A DNA stretch of 64,000 bases from Heterocephalus glaber (GCF_000247695.1 NW_004624783.1:4858516-4922515); one strand, 5' to 3'; shown: positions 1 through 11,634, counted from the stretch's first letter. Numbers and translations are program-made. Notes: generated from the sequence alone by a model not told the origin.

Positions 1-169
1 CCAGGTGCTGTCCTGCTGCCTAGAGTCACCGAGACTCATAGTTCCCAACAGGAAGGGACAGGGAGTGGCCAGTGCACAGCTAGAAGACAGGCAGCCTGGG
101 TGGGCTAAGGAGGGCAGGTTGGGGACCCTGTCCTTCGTGCTGGCTGCCTCCTCCCAGAACCAGTTGTCT

Positions 170-935
170 TAGACAGCTCAGGATTTGGTTAGGATACAAC
201 AAAACTGTGTAGGATTTTGTTAGGATACAACAAAATACTGTGTACTGGGTGGCTTAAACAACAGGAATGTATTTGGTCACAGCTCTGGAAGGCGGAAGTC
301 TGAGATCAGGCTCCAGTGTGGTCAAGTTCTGGTGAGGTCTTCCCTTGGCTGCAGATGGCTACCTACTTGCTGTGTCTTCACATGGCTAAGAGAAGAAGCT
401 CTGGTGTTTCTTTTCCTTCTTAGTCACTTGTCTCATCACTGGAACACATAACAATGCCCACAATTTAATGAAGGAGAGGTTTATTTTGGCTCATGGTCAC
501 AGTCCATGGTTGGCAGGCTCCTGGGCAAAAGGGCACTGTGCAAAGGCCTGGGAGGAGGAAAGCTGTTTATGTCAAGGTGGCCTGGAAGCAGAAAGAGAAG
601 GGAGGAGCTGGAGGGAGATAGACCCTTCCAGGCCACGTGCCAAATGACCCACCTCTTTCCACCTGGCCCTACCTCCTAACAGCAAGTCAGCTGTATCCCA
701 TGATTCATTCACCTTCCAAAAGCCCCACCTACGAGCACATGAGGCCTTTGGGGACCATTCTTGATCTAAACCCTAACCCATAACGGACACTAATCCCATC
801 GTGGGGGCCCCAGGCTCATGACCCATCTAACCCTAATCACCTCCTCAAGGTCCTGCCTTCCAAGGCCATCACATTGGGGGTGGGACTTCAGCATCATTTG
901 GAGGGGGACACTTTCATTTCTTATGCCAAGGGAGT
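170..935 (-). mobile_element. MLT1-like LTR (MaLR), split by a younger LTR
   Basis: The reverse-complement MLT1 hallmark GTGGCTTAAACAACAG is seen near 250, and the other end of the element (ACTAATCCCATCGTGGGGGC and on) at 786-935. The middle, about 433-785, is a second inserted element. Non-coding solo LTR; no internal genes seen. Confidence 0.75.
433..785 (-). mobile_element. MaLR-type LTR inserted in MLT1
   Basis: It begins with an AGGTTTATTTTGGCTCATGG-type stretch and ends with the block CACCTTCCAAAAGCCCCACC. The same subfamily recurs at 24,825-25,225, which shares that closing block. Boundaries are approximate. Confidence 0.6.
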
Positions 936-1074
936 TGAGCGGGCCCTCTTTGGGGCCATTAGCCCCAGAAGGGGACCACTTAGAGAGTTACAGGGAACAG
1001 TGCCTGGGGACATTATCCCTGTTTCCTGGATGGGGACCTATGGCAAATCAAAGACCCTCCCACCCCGCAACCCA

Positions 1075-1590
1075 TGAAGTCAAATCTGTGGAGCCTGTGA
1101 TTTTTATTTTATCTGGACCAAGTGTTTTTGCAGATGTAATTAAATTAAAGATTTTGAGACAAGAACATCCTGGATTATATGGGCGGGCCCTAAATCCAGT
1201 GACACTCTCCTCTAAGAAATAAAGCAGAAAGCCAGGCGTGGTGGCACATGCCTGTGATCCCAGCACCCAGGAGGCTGAGGCAGGAGGATCTCCACGAGTT
1301 CAAGGCCAGCCTAGGCTACACAGTGAATTCAGGGCCAGCCTGAACTACAAAGAGAGACCCTTCCTCAAATAGAGAAAGAAAGAAAGAAACAGCAGAAGGC
1401 GACCAGCCACATGGCCCCATAGACAGAGACTGGGCTGTGCTGCTGCTTGGAGCCAAGGGATGCCAGCAGCCACAAAAGCGGAGGAGGCAAGGAGTGGACA
1501 CTCCTTCAGAGCCTCCACTGTGGGCACAGCCCTGCAGACACCTGCTTTCAGACCTCTGCATCTCTGTTCTGAAGCCTTTGCTGCAGCGTA
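1075..1590 (+). mobile_element. MLT1-like LTR, split by a B1 SINE
   Basis: The forward MLT1 features are GCAGATGTAATTAAATTAAAG near 1,131, the GGGCGGGCCCTAAATCCAGTG block and, after the B1, the AGCCTCCACTGTGGGCACAG part. It lies head to head with the copy at 170-935. Confidence 0.7.
1230..1391 (+). mobile_element. B1 SINE
   Basis: 7SL-derived: GCCAGGCGTGGTGGCACATG start, GAGGCTGAGGCAGGAGGATC core and an AGAAAGAAAG tail. A short AGCAGAA duplication flanks it. A second GCCAGCCTGAACTACA segment is duplicated inside, typical of non-murid B1. Confidence 0.85.
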
Positions 1591-3529
1591 TGGCAACTCT
1601 AGGAAGCCAATGAGACCCCAAGGGCAGAGAGGGTCCTACTGCTACCCAGGCTCAGGGCAGTCCTGGGAAGTGCTCAGAACTGCCTGGCAGAAGTCACTGA
1701 GTCAGTGCTCAGTTCCTATTCCTGGCTCCCAGGGAGCCCTCTGCCCACCCACACTGGCTGATGCTGCTTCCCCATATCAAGTGCCCCCTTCTGGGACACT
1801 GACACCTGCCTATGACCTTGTAGGGCTCAGGGTGAGGGCTTTAGCAAAGCCCGAAGCAGAAAAGCATTTATATGGCATGGGCATAGGACTATTGGCCCCA
1901 GAGCACAGAGCTTCGAGAAGCTCCACACTGGGCTAGGGGTGCCTTCAGAAGGGTCTTGGAATGGGAGGAAATGAATGATCAGCTAAGCAAGAGGGTGGTG
2001 GCAGGGAATGGTGACCAGACTGTGCTGAGGCCCCCTGGATGAGGGGTCTGACTTAAGTAACAAAGCCTGAGACTCAAAGAGGTGGGTCAAGTCTTGCTGA
2101 ATGAGGGCCGGGCAGTGTGGGGCTGGGCAAGTCCTGGCCAGGACAGCAGTGAGCCCAGGCACTTCAGTGTCCAGAGCAGGCCCTGGCCCCTCGCTGAGTC
2201 TGCTCTTCCAGCCCATTCTCCTCCACAGTCCTCCCCAGCTACCACTCAGGGCCTGGCAACCAAGCAGGGAAGAGGGACCCTGAGGGATGGCAGGGGTCAG
2301 ACCTCTGCTTGGCTGGACTTAAGAGTGTCACACCATGCCCTTCCCGATGGCTGCCAGCTCCTCCCATGAATGAAGGGGCTTCTAGTGCATGTTGAGGTTG
2401 GGTGACACCTGGAAAGGGCCCCACCTGGACCCCGAAGGAGGCCTATACAAGCCCTCTGCAGGCTCCCACAGCGGCCTGCTCAGGCAAGTTCGTCCTCATC
2501 CTAAGGGTTCTTAGAGATCGTGTGGGCCCATTTGACAGCTGTGTTTCAAGAGGGAAGATGGCTTGCCTGAGGTTTTGGAGCCAGACATCCTTCGCCTATG
2601 GTCTAGGAAGACATCCGTTGGTCTTGCCTCATCTCCCCACTGGGAGATTTTGGCTTCATTTCCACGGAGATGACAGCTGGGGTCAGAGAGCTGAGGGTGA
2701 GTGAGGAAGGAGAGGCAGACACGAGTGTCCAGGACTGGAGCCTCCATCCCGCTGCCTTCCTGCCTGTCTTCCACACGCCCTCTTCCTGGGGCATTCTTTC
2801 CAGCTTCCTTTCCTGCTATTAATAGTCGAGAGCCAGTCCCAGGTCTGGAAATGGCTGGGAATAGGCGGAAACAGGCCCTCACCTCTCTCCAGGGTGGAGG
2901 CTGAAGTCTGCCTTCTCCCACTCCCATCCTCCACCCGCTGCAGGGAACAGGCGCCTGGCTAGCATGGCCTTCAGCACTGGGGACCATGGTGTCTTCTTCC
3001 TCCCAGTGTCTGCTGCCGTCTGTTCGCTCCATCACTCTCCGAGCTTTCGCTGTGTCCCCTGTGTCTCAGTTCATGTGTCTCAGTTCATTCTCATCTTCGG
3101 TGACTTTGGACCCACTTGAAACGGTGAAACAGCCTGGCCTCTGCTTCCTGACTCCTTCTATCTCTACTCCATTCACCATTTCACTTTCCCAGCCTGAACT
3201 TGATGGCCACATAGAACACTCTGCTTCTGAAATGGGCTGCTCATGTTCCTTTCTTAGACCTCCGCCTGCCCACATTCCAGCTCCTTGGGATCTGCAGGAG
3301 ATTGGATCAGGATCCTTCCCTTGCCAATCTAAGGATGCTAAAGTCTCTTTCGTAAATGGCACGGTATTTGCGTAGAACCTACACACATCTTCCTATATAC
3401 TTTAAATCATCACATCAATACATTGAGTATTACTTAGAATACTCAATATAATGTAAATGTTGTGCAAATAATTGTAACACTATCTTGTTTAGGGAGTAAT
3501 AACAACACACAATACAGACACAGTTTTAG

Positions 3530-3700
3530 GGTACTTTTAGTGGTACTGGAGATTGAATCAAGGGCCTTCACACTGAGCTACATCCCATGTCATTTTCATT
3601 TTCACTATGAGGCTAAGTTGCCCAGGCTGGGTTTAAACCTGCGACCCTCCTGCCTTCACCTTTCAGTTTGCTGGGATTCCAGGCATGATCTTCTTTGGTG
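3530..3700 (-). mobile_element. B1-dID dimeric SINE
   Basis: Reverse orientation: an ID-type part (GGTACTGGAGATTGAATC...GAGCTACATC) is joined to a B1 part (TTGCCCAGGCTGGG...GCTGGGATTCCAGGCATG). Confidence 0.75.
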
Positions 3701-3832
3701 GAATCCAAGGATGTGGAAGCTGTGGCTATGAAGGGCAGACTGTGTGCCTGTATTGCAGTTTGAACTTGAGACAGCCGGGCAGTGGCCTTTCTGTCTGTGA
3801 GCTTTACTCCCCTTCTATCCAGCCTGCACTTT

Positions 3833-3918
3833 CTTTTTTTGGTACCAGGAATTCGAACTCGGGTCCTTGTGCTTGGCAAGGCAGGCGGCAGAACCACTGA
3901 GCTAAATCCCCGGCCCCC
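3833..3918 (-). mobile_element. ID-like SINE
   Basis: Reverse copy of the young family, ending CTGAGCTAAATCCCCGGCCC. Flanked by a CCTGCACTTTC duplication, so it inserted cleanly. Confidence 0.88.
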
Positions 3919-4137
3919 ACCCTGCACTTTCCTGGTCCACAATTCCAGCCCACACCTGACACCTGGCCTCAAGCCACCCCCTTCTTCCACCCTGCTCACG
4001 CCACAGATCCCAAGCAGCTGGATGTTGCTGGAGAATACTCCCTCGATCTGATTGGATTCTTTTTAAATTCATGATTCCATGTCTCAGTCTGGCGCCAAAT
4101 ACTCCCTGGCTATCAGCTTTTATTTGCCTTCTAGGAC

Positions 4138-4316
4138 GTTTCTCAGAGTGTGGTCCTCCAAGCACAGCAAGCAGAGTCCCTTGGTAATTTGGAGCAAATG
4201 CAAATTCTCATGCTCCATCTCAGACCAGCTGAGTCAGACACATGGGGCTGGGCCCAGAGGCCAGTGTTTAATAGGTCCTGTAGGGAATTCTGATGCTCAC
4301 TGAAGTTTGAGAGTTA
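4138..4316 (+). mobile_element. MER20 hAT-Charlie MITE
   Basis: It starts TTTCTCAGAGTGTGGTCCTC and ends near AAGTTTGAGAGTTAC, with the internal ATGCAAATTCTCATGC block, the standard MER20 order. An old DNA transposon shared by placental mammals. Confidence 0.75.
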
Positions 4317-4666
4317 CATTTCCAGGGCCTATTTCCAACAGGAGTTTTCACACCCTTTCCTCAAGCCTTCACATAATCTCTGCTCCTGACTCATTACACC
4401 CAGAGCTCTGCATCTGATTTCATCTGGACTTTATTGAGAAACAGAAGCTGGAAGCTGGAAGTCTTCCACTGTCTCTGTAAAATCTCCCCACAGTAGAATG
4501 ACACGTGTACCTATGTGCATAGCTGGCATCTCCTTCCCTGGCATTTGAAAGCTGGAAGTGGCCCACCGTGTGCTCTGAGTCAGCCCAAGTGTGTTCCCTC
4601 TATATTTTAAGGACCCTGTGAAATAGCAGAGAGAGATAAACAGGCTCCATCGAAATAGGAGCATCC

Positions 4667-4763
4667 AGGGTCGGGGATTTAGCTCAGTGGTTTTGCCACC
4701 TGCTGCGCAAGCACAAGGACCCGAATTCGATCCCTGGTACCAAAAAAAAAAAGAAAGAAAAAA
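4667..4763 (+). mobile_element. ID-like SINE (reference copy for this window)
   Basis: tRNA-derived SINE of about 75 bases plus A-tail. The A-box part reads GGGATTTAGCTCAGTGG and the B-box part AATTCGATCCC, ending TGGTACC and poly(A). A 15-base duplication GAAATRGGAGCATCC flanks it. Compared with the classic ID/BC1 unit, the middle differs (GTTTTGCCACCTGC in place of TAGAGCGCTTGC), marking a distinct lineage. Confidence 0.9.
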
Positions 4764-4984
4764 AGAAATGGGAGCATCCTTATCCATGCTGCTACCTCCT
4801 GCTTCACAAAGAAACCGAAGCTGTGTCTACATCAGCTCCCTCCAACTGCTGCCACACTTCTCTGCTTGCCTAACATCTGATGTGGTCATCTACACCTGCA
4901 CATGCACTTCCCTATGCTCGGTCCCTCCTCAGCCAGCCCGAGTCAAGCTGCCATCTGTGCTATGCCCATGGAAACCACAAGTCA

Positions 4985-5170
4985 AGCCAGACACAGTGTT
5001 GCACATCTGTAATCCCAGCTATTCAGGAGACAGAGGCAAGAGGATCATAAGGTCAAGAGCGGCCTGGGCAATTTAGTAAGACCTTGTCTCTAAATAAAAA
5101 AAATAAGGGCTGAGGATACAGCTTTCAGTGCTCTTTGCTTTCAATCACCAGCATGAGAAAAAGGAAAATA
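4985..5170 (+). mobile_element. B1-dID dimeric SINE
   Basis: The B1 half (GTAATCCCAGCTATTCAGG) is joined through an A-rich linker to an ID-type half starting GGGCTGAGGATACAGC. Confidence 0.75.
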
Positions 5171-5367
5171 AAAAAACAAAAAAAAATTGGGTCTCTCTGT
5201 TTCTTCCTAGAGTAACTATTATCCTACATTCATTGTTAAATTCTCTGTAAAGTATTAGAAATATTTTCTGCTTCTGCCCATAAAAATATGTATTATTCAA
5301 TTCAGATTTTGAAACATTATAAATGGAATCAAGTAAGTATTCTTAGCCTTTTATTGTGCAGACATTT

Positions 5368-5506
5368 TTGAAAACAGGGTCTCACTATGTAGTGCAGGCT
5401 GGCCTTGAACTCACTATATAATCTAGGCTGGCCTCAAATTCACCAAGACCTTCCTGCATAAAGCTTCTGAGTCCTGGGATTATAGGCCTATGCCACCATG
5501 CCTGGT
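5368..5506 (-). mobile_element. B1 SINE
   Basis: Reverse copy: GGTCTCACTATGTAGTGCAG through CCACCATGCCTGG. Confidence 0.8.
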
Positions 5507-5535
5507 TGCAGGCTTTTTTAAAAAAATTGATTAAT

Positions 5536-5665
5536 GGCTGGGTATGGTGGAGCTTGCCTGTAATCCCAGTATTCAGGAGGCTGAGGCGGGAGGATTGCTG
5601 TGAGTTCAAGGCCAGGCTGAACTACATAGCCGGACCCTGTCTCAAAAAACCAAACAAACAAAAAA
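5536..5665 (+). mobile_element. B1 SINE
   Basis: Forward copy: GGCTGGGTATGGTGGAGC, GAGGCTGAGGCGGGAGGAT, CTGTCTCAAAAAACC. It sits 30 bases from the reverse copy at 5,368, so the pair could pair in RNA. Confidence 0.85.
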
Positions 5666-6169
5666 TGAAATGAATTAATGCTTATAAAGTAAGACACAGC
5701 CCATCATTTTAGTGCTGTAGCATTCCACTACACAAATATCGCAACTTACTTTTCTATGCTACTGTAGATAAACATTTGCTTCCTATCTATATGGCTCCAA
5801 TATAAAAGTACTTACAGGCATGTATGCATCTCCCTAGGGTAAACACCTAGTGTTATAGTTGAAAGTTGTGGATTTAGAAAGCTGTGCCTAACTTTATTTT
5901 GTCTAAGTTTACTTGATAACACTGTGTTATTTTCCAAAGTGTGTGTACCAGTTTATACTATTCCATATTTTTGATACTCATTGTCTGACTTAAAATTTTT
6001 TACAATCTTGTGGATATGAAGTGCTAATTTCTTATCTTATTTTCCATTTCTCTAATTAATAACATTTGTTTATAGTCACGTGCTATTTGTGCCCTCCTTT
6101 CTGTGAAATAGTTAATTCATCTCTTTTTTTCTCTCGGATTATTTTTTCTTTTGTCTTTGCCTTAGTTTT

Positions 6170-6770
6170 CTTGATTTTCCCCTTTTTTCAGGGCGCAAAC
6201 ATCTATTTATTTTTTGTTAGTACATCTGTGCAGTATATAATGCTTACATTCCCTGGGTGGAGTTGGTACATGTGCACAGCACATCTTAATTCCTTTTCTC
6301 ATCCTCTGCCCTCCCCTCTTCCCTCCTTCCCTCCACCTCGTGATCCCCTTCGGCTCTGAGAAAGGTCTGTCTCCCTGCTTCCTAACATCTGTCTTTTAGT
6401 TTGCTCTTTATTTATACTTTGGGTTTCTCATATAAGAGAAACAACATGGTTATTTTGGTACCGGGGATTGAACTCAGGACCTTGCGCTTGTGAGTCAGGC
6501 ACGGCACCAACGAGCTAAATCTCTGGCCCCAGAAACAACATGATATTTCAGCTTGTGTGTCTGATTTATCTCATTTAATATTATGGTTTCAAGGTGCAAC
6601 CATTTTCCTACAGATGACTCAAGTTTGTCCTTCTTTGTGGAAGAATAGTACTCCATTGTGTGTAAACACCACATTTTATCCATTCATCTGTTGTTTTGTT
6701 ATAAAAGTTTTGGAGGAGATTGTCTACAATTTTATGGAATACTTCTTTCTGTAAAGACAATATGTTCCTT
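6170..6770 (-). mobile_element. Old L1 3' end, split by an ID-like SINE
   Basis: The pyrimidine-rich block at 6,300-6,340 is a reverse L1 3' UTR polypurine tract, and GAATAGTACTCCATTGTGTG (6,645) is the reverse of the L1 ORF2 end. The ID-like SINE at 6,446 interrupts it. Confidence 0.6.
6446..6530 (-). mobile_element. ID-like SINE
   Basis: Reverse copy starting GGTACCGGGGATTGAACTC, flanked by an AGAAACAACATG duplication. Confidence 0.88.
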
Positions 6771-6980
6771 CTCCCTTGTTTATTTACTTATTCATTTATC
6801 TATCAGAATGGACTCGTGGAAATCTATTCTTTGGCTCTGATTTTTAAAAAATTTTGTTTCTTAAGTCGTTCCAAGTTTGGCATCAGGAGCTAGCTCTTTC
6901 AGGTGGGTGCCTGTGCCTTCTGGACTTGCCTTTTCCAAGAGCACTTCCTGACTTTCTGGCATCCTAAGAAAGATGCTCCA

Positions 6981-7070
6981 GGGCCAGGGATTTAGCTCAG
7001 TGGTTGCGCCGCTTGCCTTGCAAATGCAAGGATCAGAGTTTGATCCCTGGTACCAAAAAAAAAAAAAAAG
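6981..7070 (+). mobile_element. ID-like SINE
   Basis: GGGCCAGGGATTTAGCTCAG start, GGTACC and A15 end. Confidence 0.88.
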
Positions 7071-7883
7071 AAGCTGCAAAGTCAAAATATCTTTTCCTTA
7101 CATTAGCACTAGAGCCAGCCATTTCCCCAGGACCCCCAGCTCATTTTTTGGAGAAAACCAGGCACTCTGTGTACTCTGCACTGCTGGCTTGTCACTGTTT
7201 CTAGATGCTGTCAGTGGACAGCTAGGAAAGGCACTTCTGTGTACTTTCCTATGTGAGCACTCACATCTGCATTTATTTCTATCATAAATCCAGATATGTT
7301 CATACACCTTGGGTTCACAGTCAAGCATCTCTGGCTCTAGTCTGGCCTCCTCCTCATCCCGCTTGCTTCTTTAATTCCTTTGAAACGTATTAACGTGACT
7401 GAATACTGCAACCTAAGGAAAGACCTATATATACACAGTGCATTTTAAGTACAGTAGTAAGATGGTTTCTCTCAAGGGTATATCTAGGTAATCAGCTTCA
7501 AGCCAACTTTACCTGTATTGCAAGGTTGAACAAATAATTAAATTACAGAGAACATGAGCCAGGCTTCTCATTTTTGGAGAAAATCACATGCTTGCTTCCC
7601 ACACCCTTTAGAGAGGTTATGTTATACATTGGTATCTAATATAGTTAAACTTGTGTTCATAGTCTCCATTATATCCTGGGAATTCCTAAACATCCCCATT
7701 GATTACCTTTCTAAATTTGCCATAAGTAAAACTAAGTCTTTGAGGTGTATAGTTCAGTGGGTATAGTTCAGTGGGTTTTAACAAATGCAGATCTTGTATC
7801 TGGTAGCCCAGCACCGCACACACATGCACATGGAAACACACAAACACACATATATTCCATTGTCTTTAAAATAACCTGATGGG

Positions 7884-7970
7884 TGGCCTGGGGATTTAGC
7901 TGCCACCTGCCTCGAAAGCACAAGGTCCTGAGTTCAATCCCTGGTACCAAAAAAAAAAAAAACCAAAAAA
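7884..7970 (+). mobile_element. ID-like SINE with internal A-box deletion
   Basis: TGGGGATTTAGCTGCCACCTG has lost the CAGTGGTTC segment after the A box. The AACCTRATGGG duplication still shows a normal insertion. Confidence 0.85.
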
Positions 7971-8029
7971 CAAAACCTAATGGGGAGTGAAGGAGGCAGC
8001 TTCTCCTCCATTCCCTCAACTGATCTGTT

Positions 8030-9000
8030 TTCTATCCCTAGAGTTCCGCCTTTTCTGTAATATCACATAAGCAGAATCAAACACTGCGTAGCTTTTGGCT
8101 TTGCTTTTTAAAATGTATATATTAGGTTAATCTATACAGTTACGTGAATCAAAACATCTTACTATTGGATAATCATTGAATGAATGTGCCAAACTTGGCT
8201 TATGCACCCGCTTGTGGAAGGATATCTTGGTGCTTTGTAACTTGGGCTATTACAAATAATGCTGCTATAGACATTTGCATGTAGGTTTATGTGTGGTCAA
8301 AAGTTTTCATTTTCTTTTGTGTAAATACCTAAAAATGGAAATTCTGGGTCATATGGTGATGGTATGTTTAACTTTAAAGAAACTGCTAAACTATTTTCCA
8401 AGTGCTGTACTAGCTAATATCCCTACCAGACATGTTTAAGAGTTCCAACTTAGCAGTTGATACCGTCAGTTTATGTGCTGTTCTAATAGCTCTAAGATGA
8501 TACTGCATTTAAGGGTTTTTTTGCTGTCCTTTCCTTTTCTTTTTCTGTTTATTTTTGTGGTACTACGCATTGAATCTAGGGCTTTTGGAGTGAACTATGC
8601 CTGCAGCCCTTTTAGTTTTTTTCATTTTCTAAATTTTAAGACAGGGCATCTCTAAGTCACTAAGTTGACCTGGCTGGGCTCGAACTTGCAGTAGCCTTTA
8701 GCCTTAGCCTTTGCCTTAACCTCTCAGAATGCTGGGGTTATAGGTGTGCACTGTCCTGCACAGCTGCATTGTAGTTGTAATTTCCATTTGCCTAATGATT
8801 AATGATGTTGAGCATCACTTTATGTTTGTCAAGTGTATATCTTGGGCATTTTTTTTTTCCTCGTAGATCTTCTGTCCTTGAAAAAAATTGAATTGTCTTT
8901 TTATTGTTGAGTTTTAAAAGGTTTTTTTCTCCCTTATGGAGTTGGCTAGGATTTCTGTACAGTGTTTGTCCCCATTAAGTTTGACATTAGCTATAGAAAA
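8030..9000 (-). mobile_element. Old L1M fragment, split by B1-dID
   Basis: Reverse L1 ORF2 3' sequence: GTGCTTTGTAACTTGGGCTA near 8,231, TCTGGGTCATATGGTGATGG near 8,344. It resumes after 8,762 with CATTTGCCTAATGATTAATG. Confidence 0.65.
8545..8762 (-). mobile_element. B1-dID dimeric SINE
   Basis: Reverse, diverged copy: ID-type part GGTACTACGCATTGAATC, then B1 part ending GGGGTTATAGGTGTGCACTG. A GCCTTTAGCCTTAGCCTTTG microduplication lies inside. Confidence 0.7.
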
Positions 9001-9224
9001 TATAATTTATTAGGTCAGAGAAGTTCTCTTCTATTACTGGTTTGCTGAGAGACTTGGGTTTTTTTTTTAAAAAATCATGAATAGGATGATTATAAGGTAT
9101 TTCATATTTTGTTTGTTAATGTGGTGAATTGTGTTGGTTTTCAGATTCTGAGCTGTCTCTGAGATGAGCCTGACTTAGTGATGATGTACTGTCCTTTTTA
9201 TATATTGCTGGGTTTGGTTAGCCA

Positions 9225-9790
9225 TTAGGGAAGTGAAAGTTAAAGCCACACACAGTGAGATACTACTTCATGCTCTCTAAGGTGGCTATAATGAAAAAGA
9301 GATGAAATTGTTGGTGAGGATGTGGAAAAACTGGATCCACAAAACATTGGTGGTTGTCATGTAAAATGGAGCAGCCACTATGGAAAATAGTTTAGCAGTT
9401 CTTCAAGATGCTAAACACCAAGTTAACATATGACCTAGCAGTTCCACCCAGGTATCTATCCAATAAAAAGGAAAACATGTTAATATAAAAACTTGTACAC
9501 AAACATTCATAGCAGCAATATTTATAATAGCTTAAGAGCTGAAATAAACCAGATATTCTTTAATGAATGAGTAGATAAACCAAATGTGGTAGATCCATAC
9601 AATGAAATGTTGCTTAGCAATGAAAAGGAATAAAGTACTACCACAAGCTACAATATGGATGAACTTTGAAAATAAAAGTAAAAAGTGAAGCTTAAAAACT
9701 AAGCTAAGTGAAAGAAGCTGGTCACAGAAGACCACTGATAACATTTTACGTGAAATGTCCAGAATAGATCCATAGACAGAAAGCTCTTTA
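9225..9790 (+). mobile_element. Old L1M 3' end
   Basis: Forward L1 ORF2 end with GTTGGTGAGGATGTGGA (9,311), TTCCACCCAGGTATCTATCC and AATACAATGAAATGTTGCTTAGC blocks, all broken by stops. Confidence 0.7.
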
Positions 9791-10421
9791 GTGGTTACCT
9801 ATGGCAACCATAGCACTTTTCTTCTGCTATGTCTTTAGTGTAAGGGTTTGTATTAGTCTAATCAGGGATTGGGTTTAAAATGTGTTACTGCTGTGGATAC
9901 CATCAGTCTACAAGAGCCTGCAAAGTTCTTCAGTAATACCTTTGTCTCCCTGCTTGGCTGTAGGTCTTTTTTTTCCTGCTCTACCAGCAGAATTTCATTG
10001 TTATTTGCCTTTGCAGGATTGTGCAGCTTAAGAGGGGACATTGTCTGAGGTTCTGATTAAATCTCTTGAAGGCAGTGGGAACTTGTTGGTGAAAGTGTGG
10101 CCTTCACCAGCGCTGTTAGATGTTAATGCCTCTAACAAGCTTTTTTATTGTTTCTGTTCTCTTCCCCAGTTGCAGTGGGGCTTCCAACAGTGCCTTTAGA
10201 ATGGAAGTTTTGTCGAGTGCCACCTGAAAGCTTTTTTTCTTGAATATACAGGACCTGGAGCTGTGTGGAGTTCCAGCATTAGTTGGTTTCTTCCCCAGCC
10301 AGCCCCACCCACGGGGAGCACTTTCTTAAGGCTTCCTTCTGGAATCCTTTCAATGTCCACAGCTCCCCTCACACTAGCCCATGCTCAGCCTTTAGCTATT
10401 TATTTAAAAATTTACCTGGGA

Positions 10422-10545
10422 TTGTGGGTGTAGCTCAGTGGTAAAGTGCTTACCTAATATCCACAAAGCCCCCAGTTCGATCCCCAACACCACAAAATGG
10501 ATAATGGATGGATGGATGGATAGATAGACAGACAGACACAAAAAT
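10422..10545 (+). mobile_element. Old ID-type SINE with GGAT/GACA repeat tail
   Basis: GGGTGTAGCTCAGTGGTAAAG and TTCGATCCCCAACACCAC, the older CACCA-ending type, followed by (GGAT)n and (GACA)n. A TACCTGG duplication flanks it. Confidence 0.7.
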
Positions 10546-11207
10546 GTACCTGGATATTCCTAAAAAGCAAATGCTCAGGTTGATTCTTCCTGAAGTCACC
10601 CTGTGCCTCTGGTGTTGAGAATGGTAGCTTTCCTTGGGACCTCAATTCCTTTTTGGGCCAGAGAACCATCATCATGACTTTGGTTTCTCTGCTCTTTTCT
10701 TGTTAAGAGCAGAGTGAAGTTCTTTCCAGCTCTCTACTTTTCTTAGCTGAAACTGTAAGTCTTATAGTTTCTTTTGGTGAAGTTCATATCTTTGATGAAG
10801 CCAAATGTATGGGTCTTTTTCTTGGTTTGCACTTTTCATGTTTTGTCGATGGAGTGTCACATGTAGACTCCTTTACGTACACATTATAGCAGAACAGCCT
10901 GCTATGAAACGTTTGTGTAAGGCTGGAATTATTTGACCCTTGAATATGGTTTTGGAGTTTATATATGAGGAAAGAGTTGATTACCTTTTCACTTTCTTTA
11001 GGACTGTAGGATAAATTATTCTATTTCTTCTGAGTCACTTTAAGAAAATCTCATCTGCTTTAAATTTATCAGCATTTGTCTGTAACAGCCTATGCTTTAA
11101 ATATTATTTTTATACCTCATTGTTTATTTATACCTTTGGAATTGTTCCTCTTATTAACATCACCAAATAGCTTATCATTTTACTAGCCTTGGTCCTAAAT
11201 CAACTTT

Positions 11208-11292
11208 TGAGTCAGGGATGTAGCTCATTAGTAGAGCATTTGTGTAGTATGTGAAAGGCTCTGGGTTTAATCCCAAGCACCACAAAAAATAA
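11208..11292 (+). mobile_element. Old ID-type SINE
   Basis: GGGATGTAGCTCATTAGTAGAG and GGTTTAATCCCAAGCACCAC. Confidence 0.65.
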
Positions 11293-11321
11293 GTTTGTTT
11301 TCATTTTTTCCTTTTTTTTGC

Positions 11322-11455
11322 TAGGCGTGATATGGCATCTGCTTGTAGTAGCAGCTATGTGGAAGCTGAGGCCGGAAGATCACTTAAACACTCCAGCCCA
11401 GGAGTTTGAGGTCAGCCTTGGCAACATAGAGACTCCATCTCAAAAAAAAAAAATC
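11322..11455 (+). mobile_element. B1 SINE, diverged
   Basis: GCTAGGCGTGATATGGCATC, GAAGCTGAGGCCGGAAGATC, then an A12 tail. Confidence 0.7.
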
Positions 11456-11466
11456 AAATTTTTCTC

Positions 11467-11558
11467 TTTTTTTTTTTTTTGGTACTGAAGATCGAACTTG
11501 GGACCTTGCACTTGCAAGGCAGGCACCGGAACCACTGAGCTAAATCCCCAGCCCCCCA
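11467..11558 (-). mobile_element. ID-like SINE
   Basis: Reverse copy with GGTACTGAAGATCGAACTTG, flanked by AAAATCAAATTTTT duplications, inserted at the tail of the preceding B1. Confidence 0.88.
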
Positions 11559-11634
11559 AAATCAAATTTTTAATGTTCTTGATATTTGCTGTTGTATTTT
11601 GATTGATATTTCATTTATGTATGTATGCATGTAT

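Noticed and set aside
2511..3035. 174-codon ORF on the - strand
   Set aside because: The longest in unrecognised intron sequence, but with no conserved motif, no splice context and competing ORFs on both strands; a chance ORF in GC-rich DNA.
4667..4763. tRNA-like A and B boxes, as at about 30 other sites
   Set aside because: These are SINEs: poly(A) tails and target duplications flank them and the cloverleaf arms do not form. No true tRNA gene was found.
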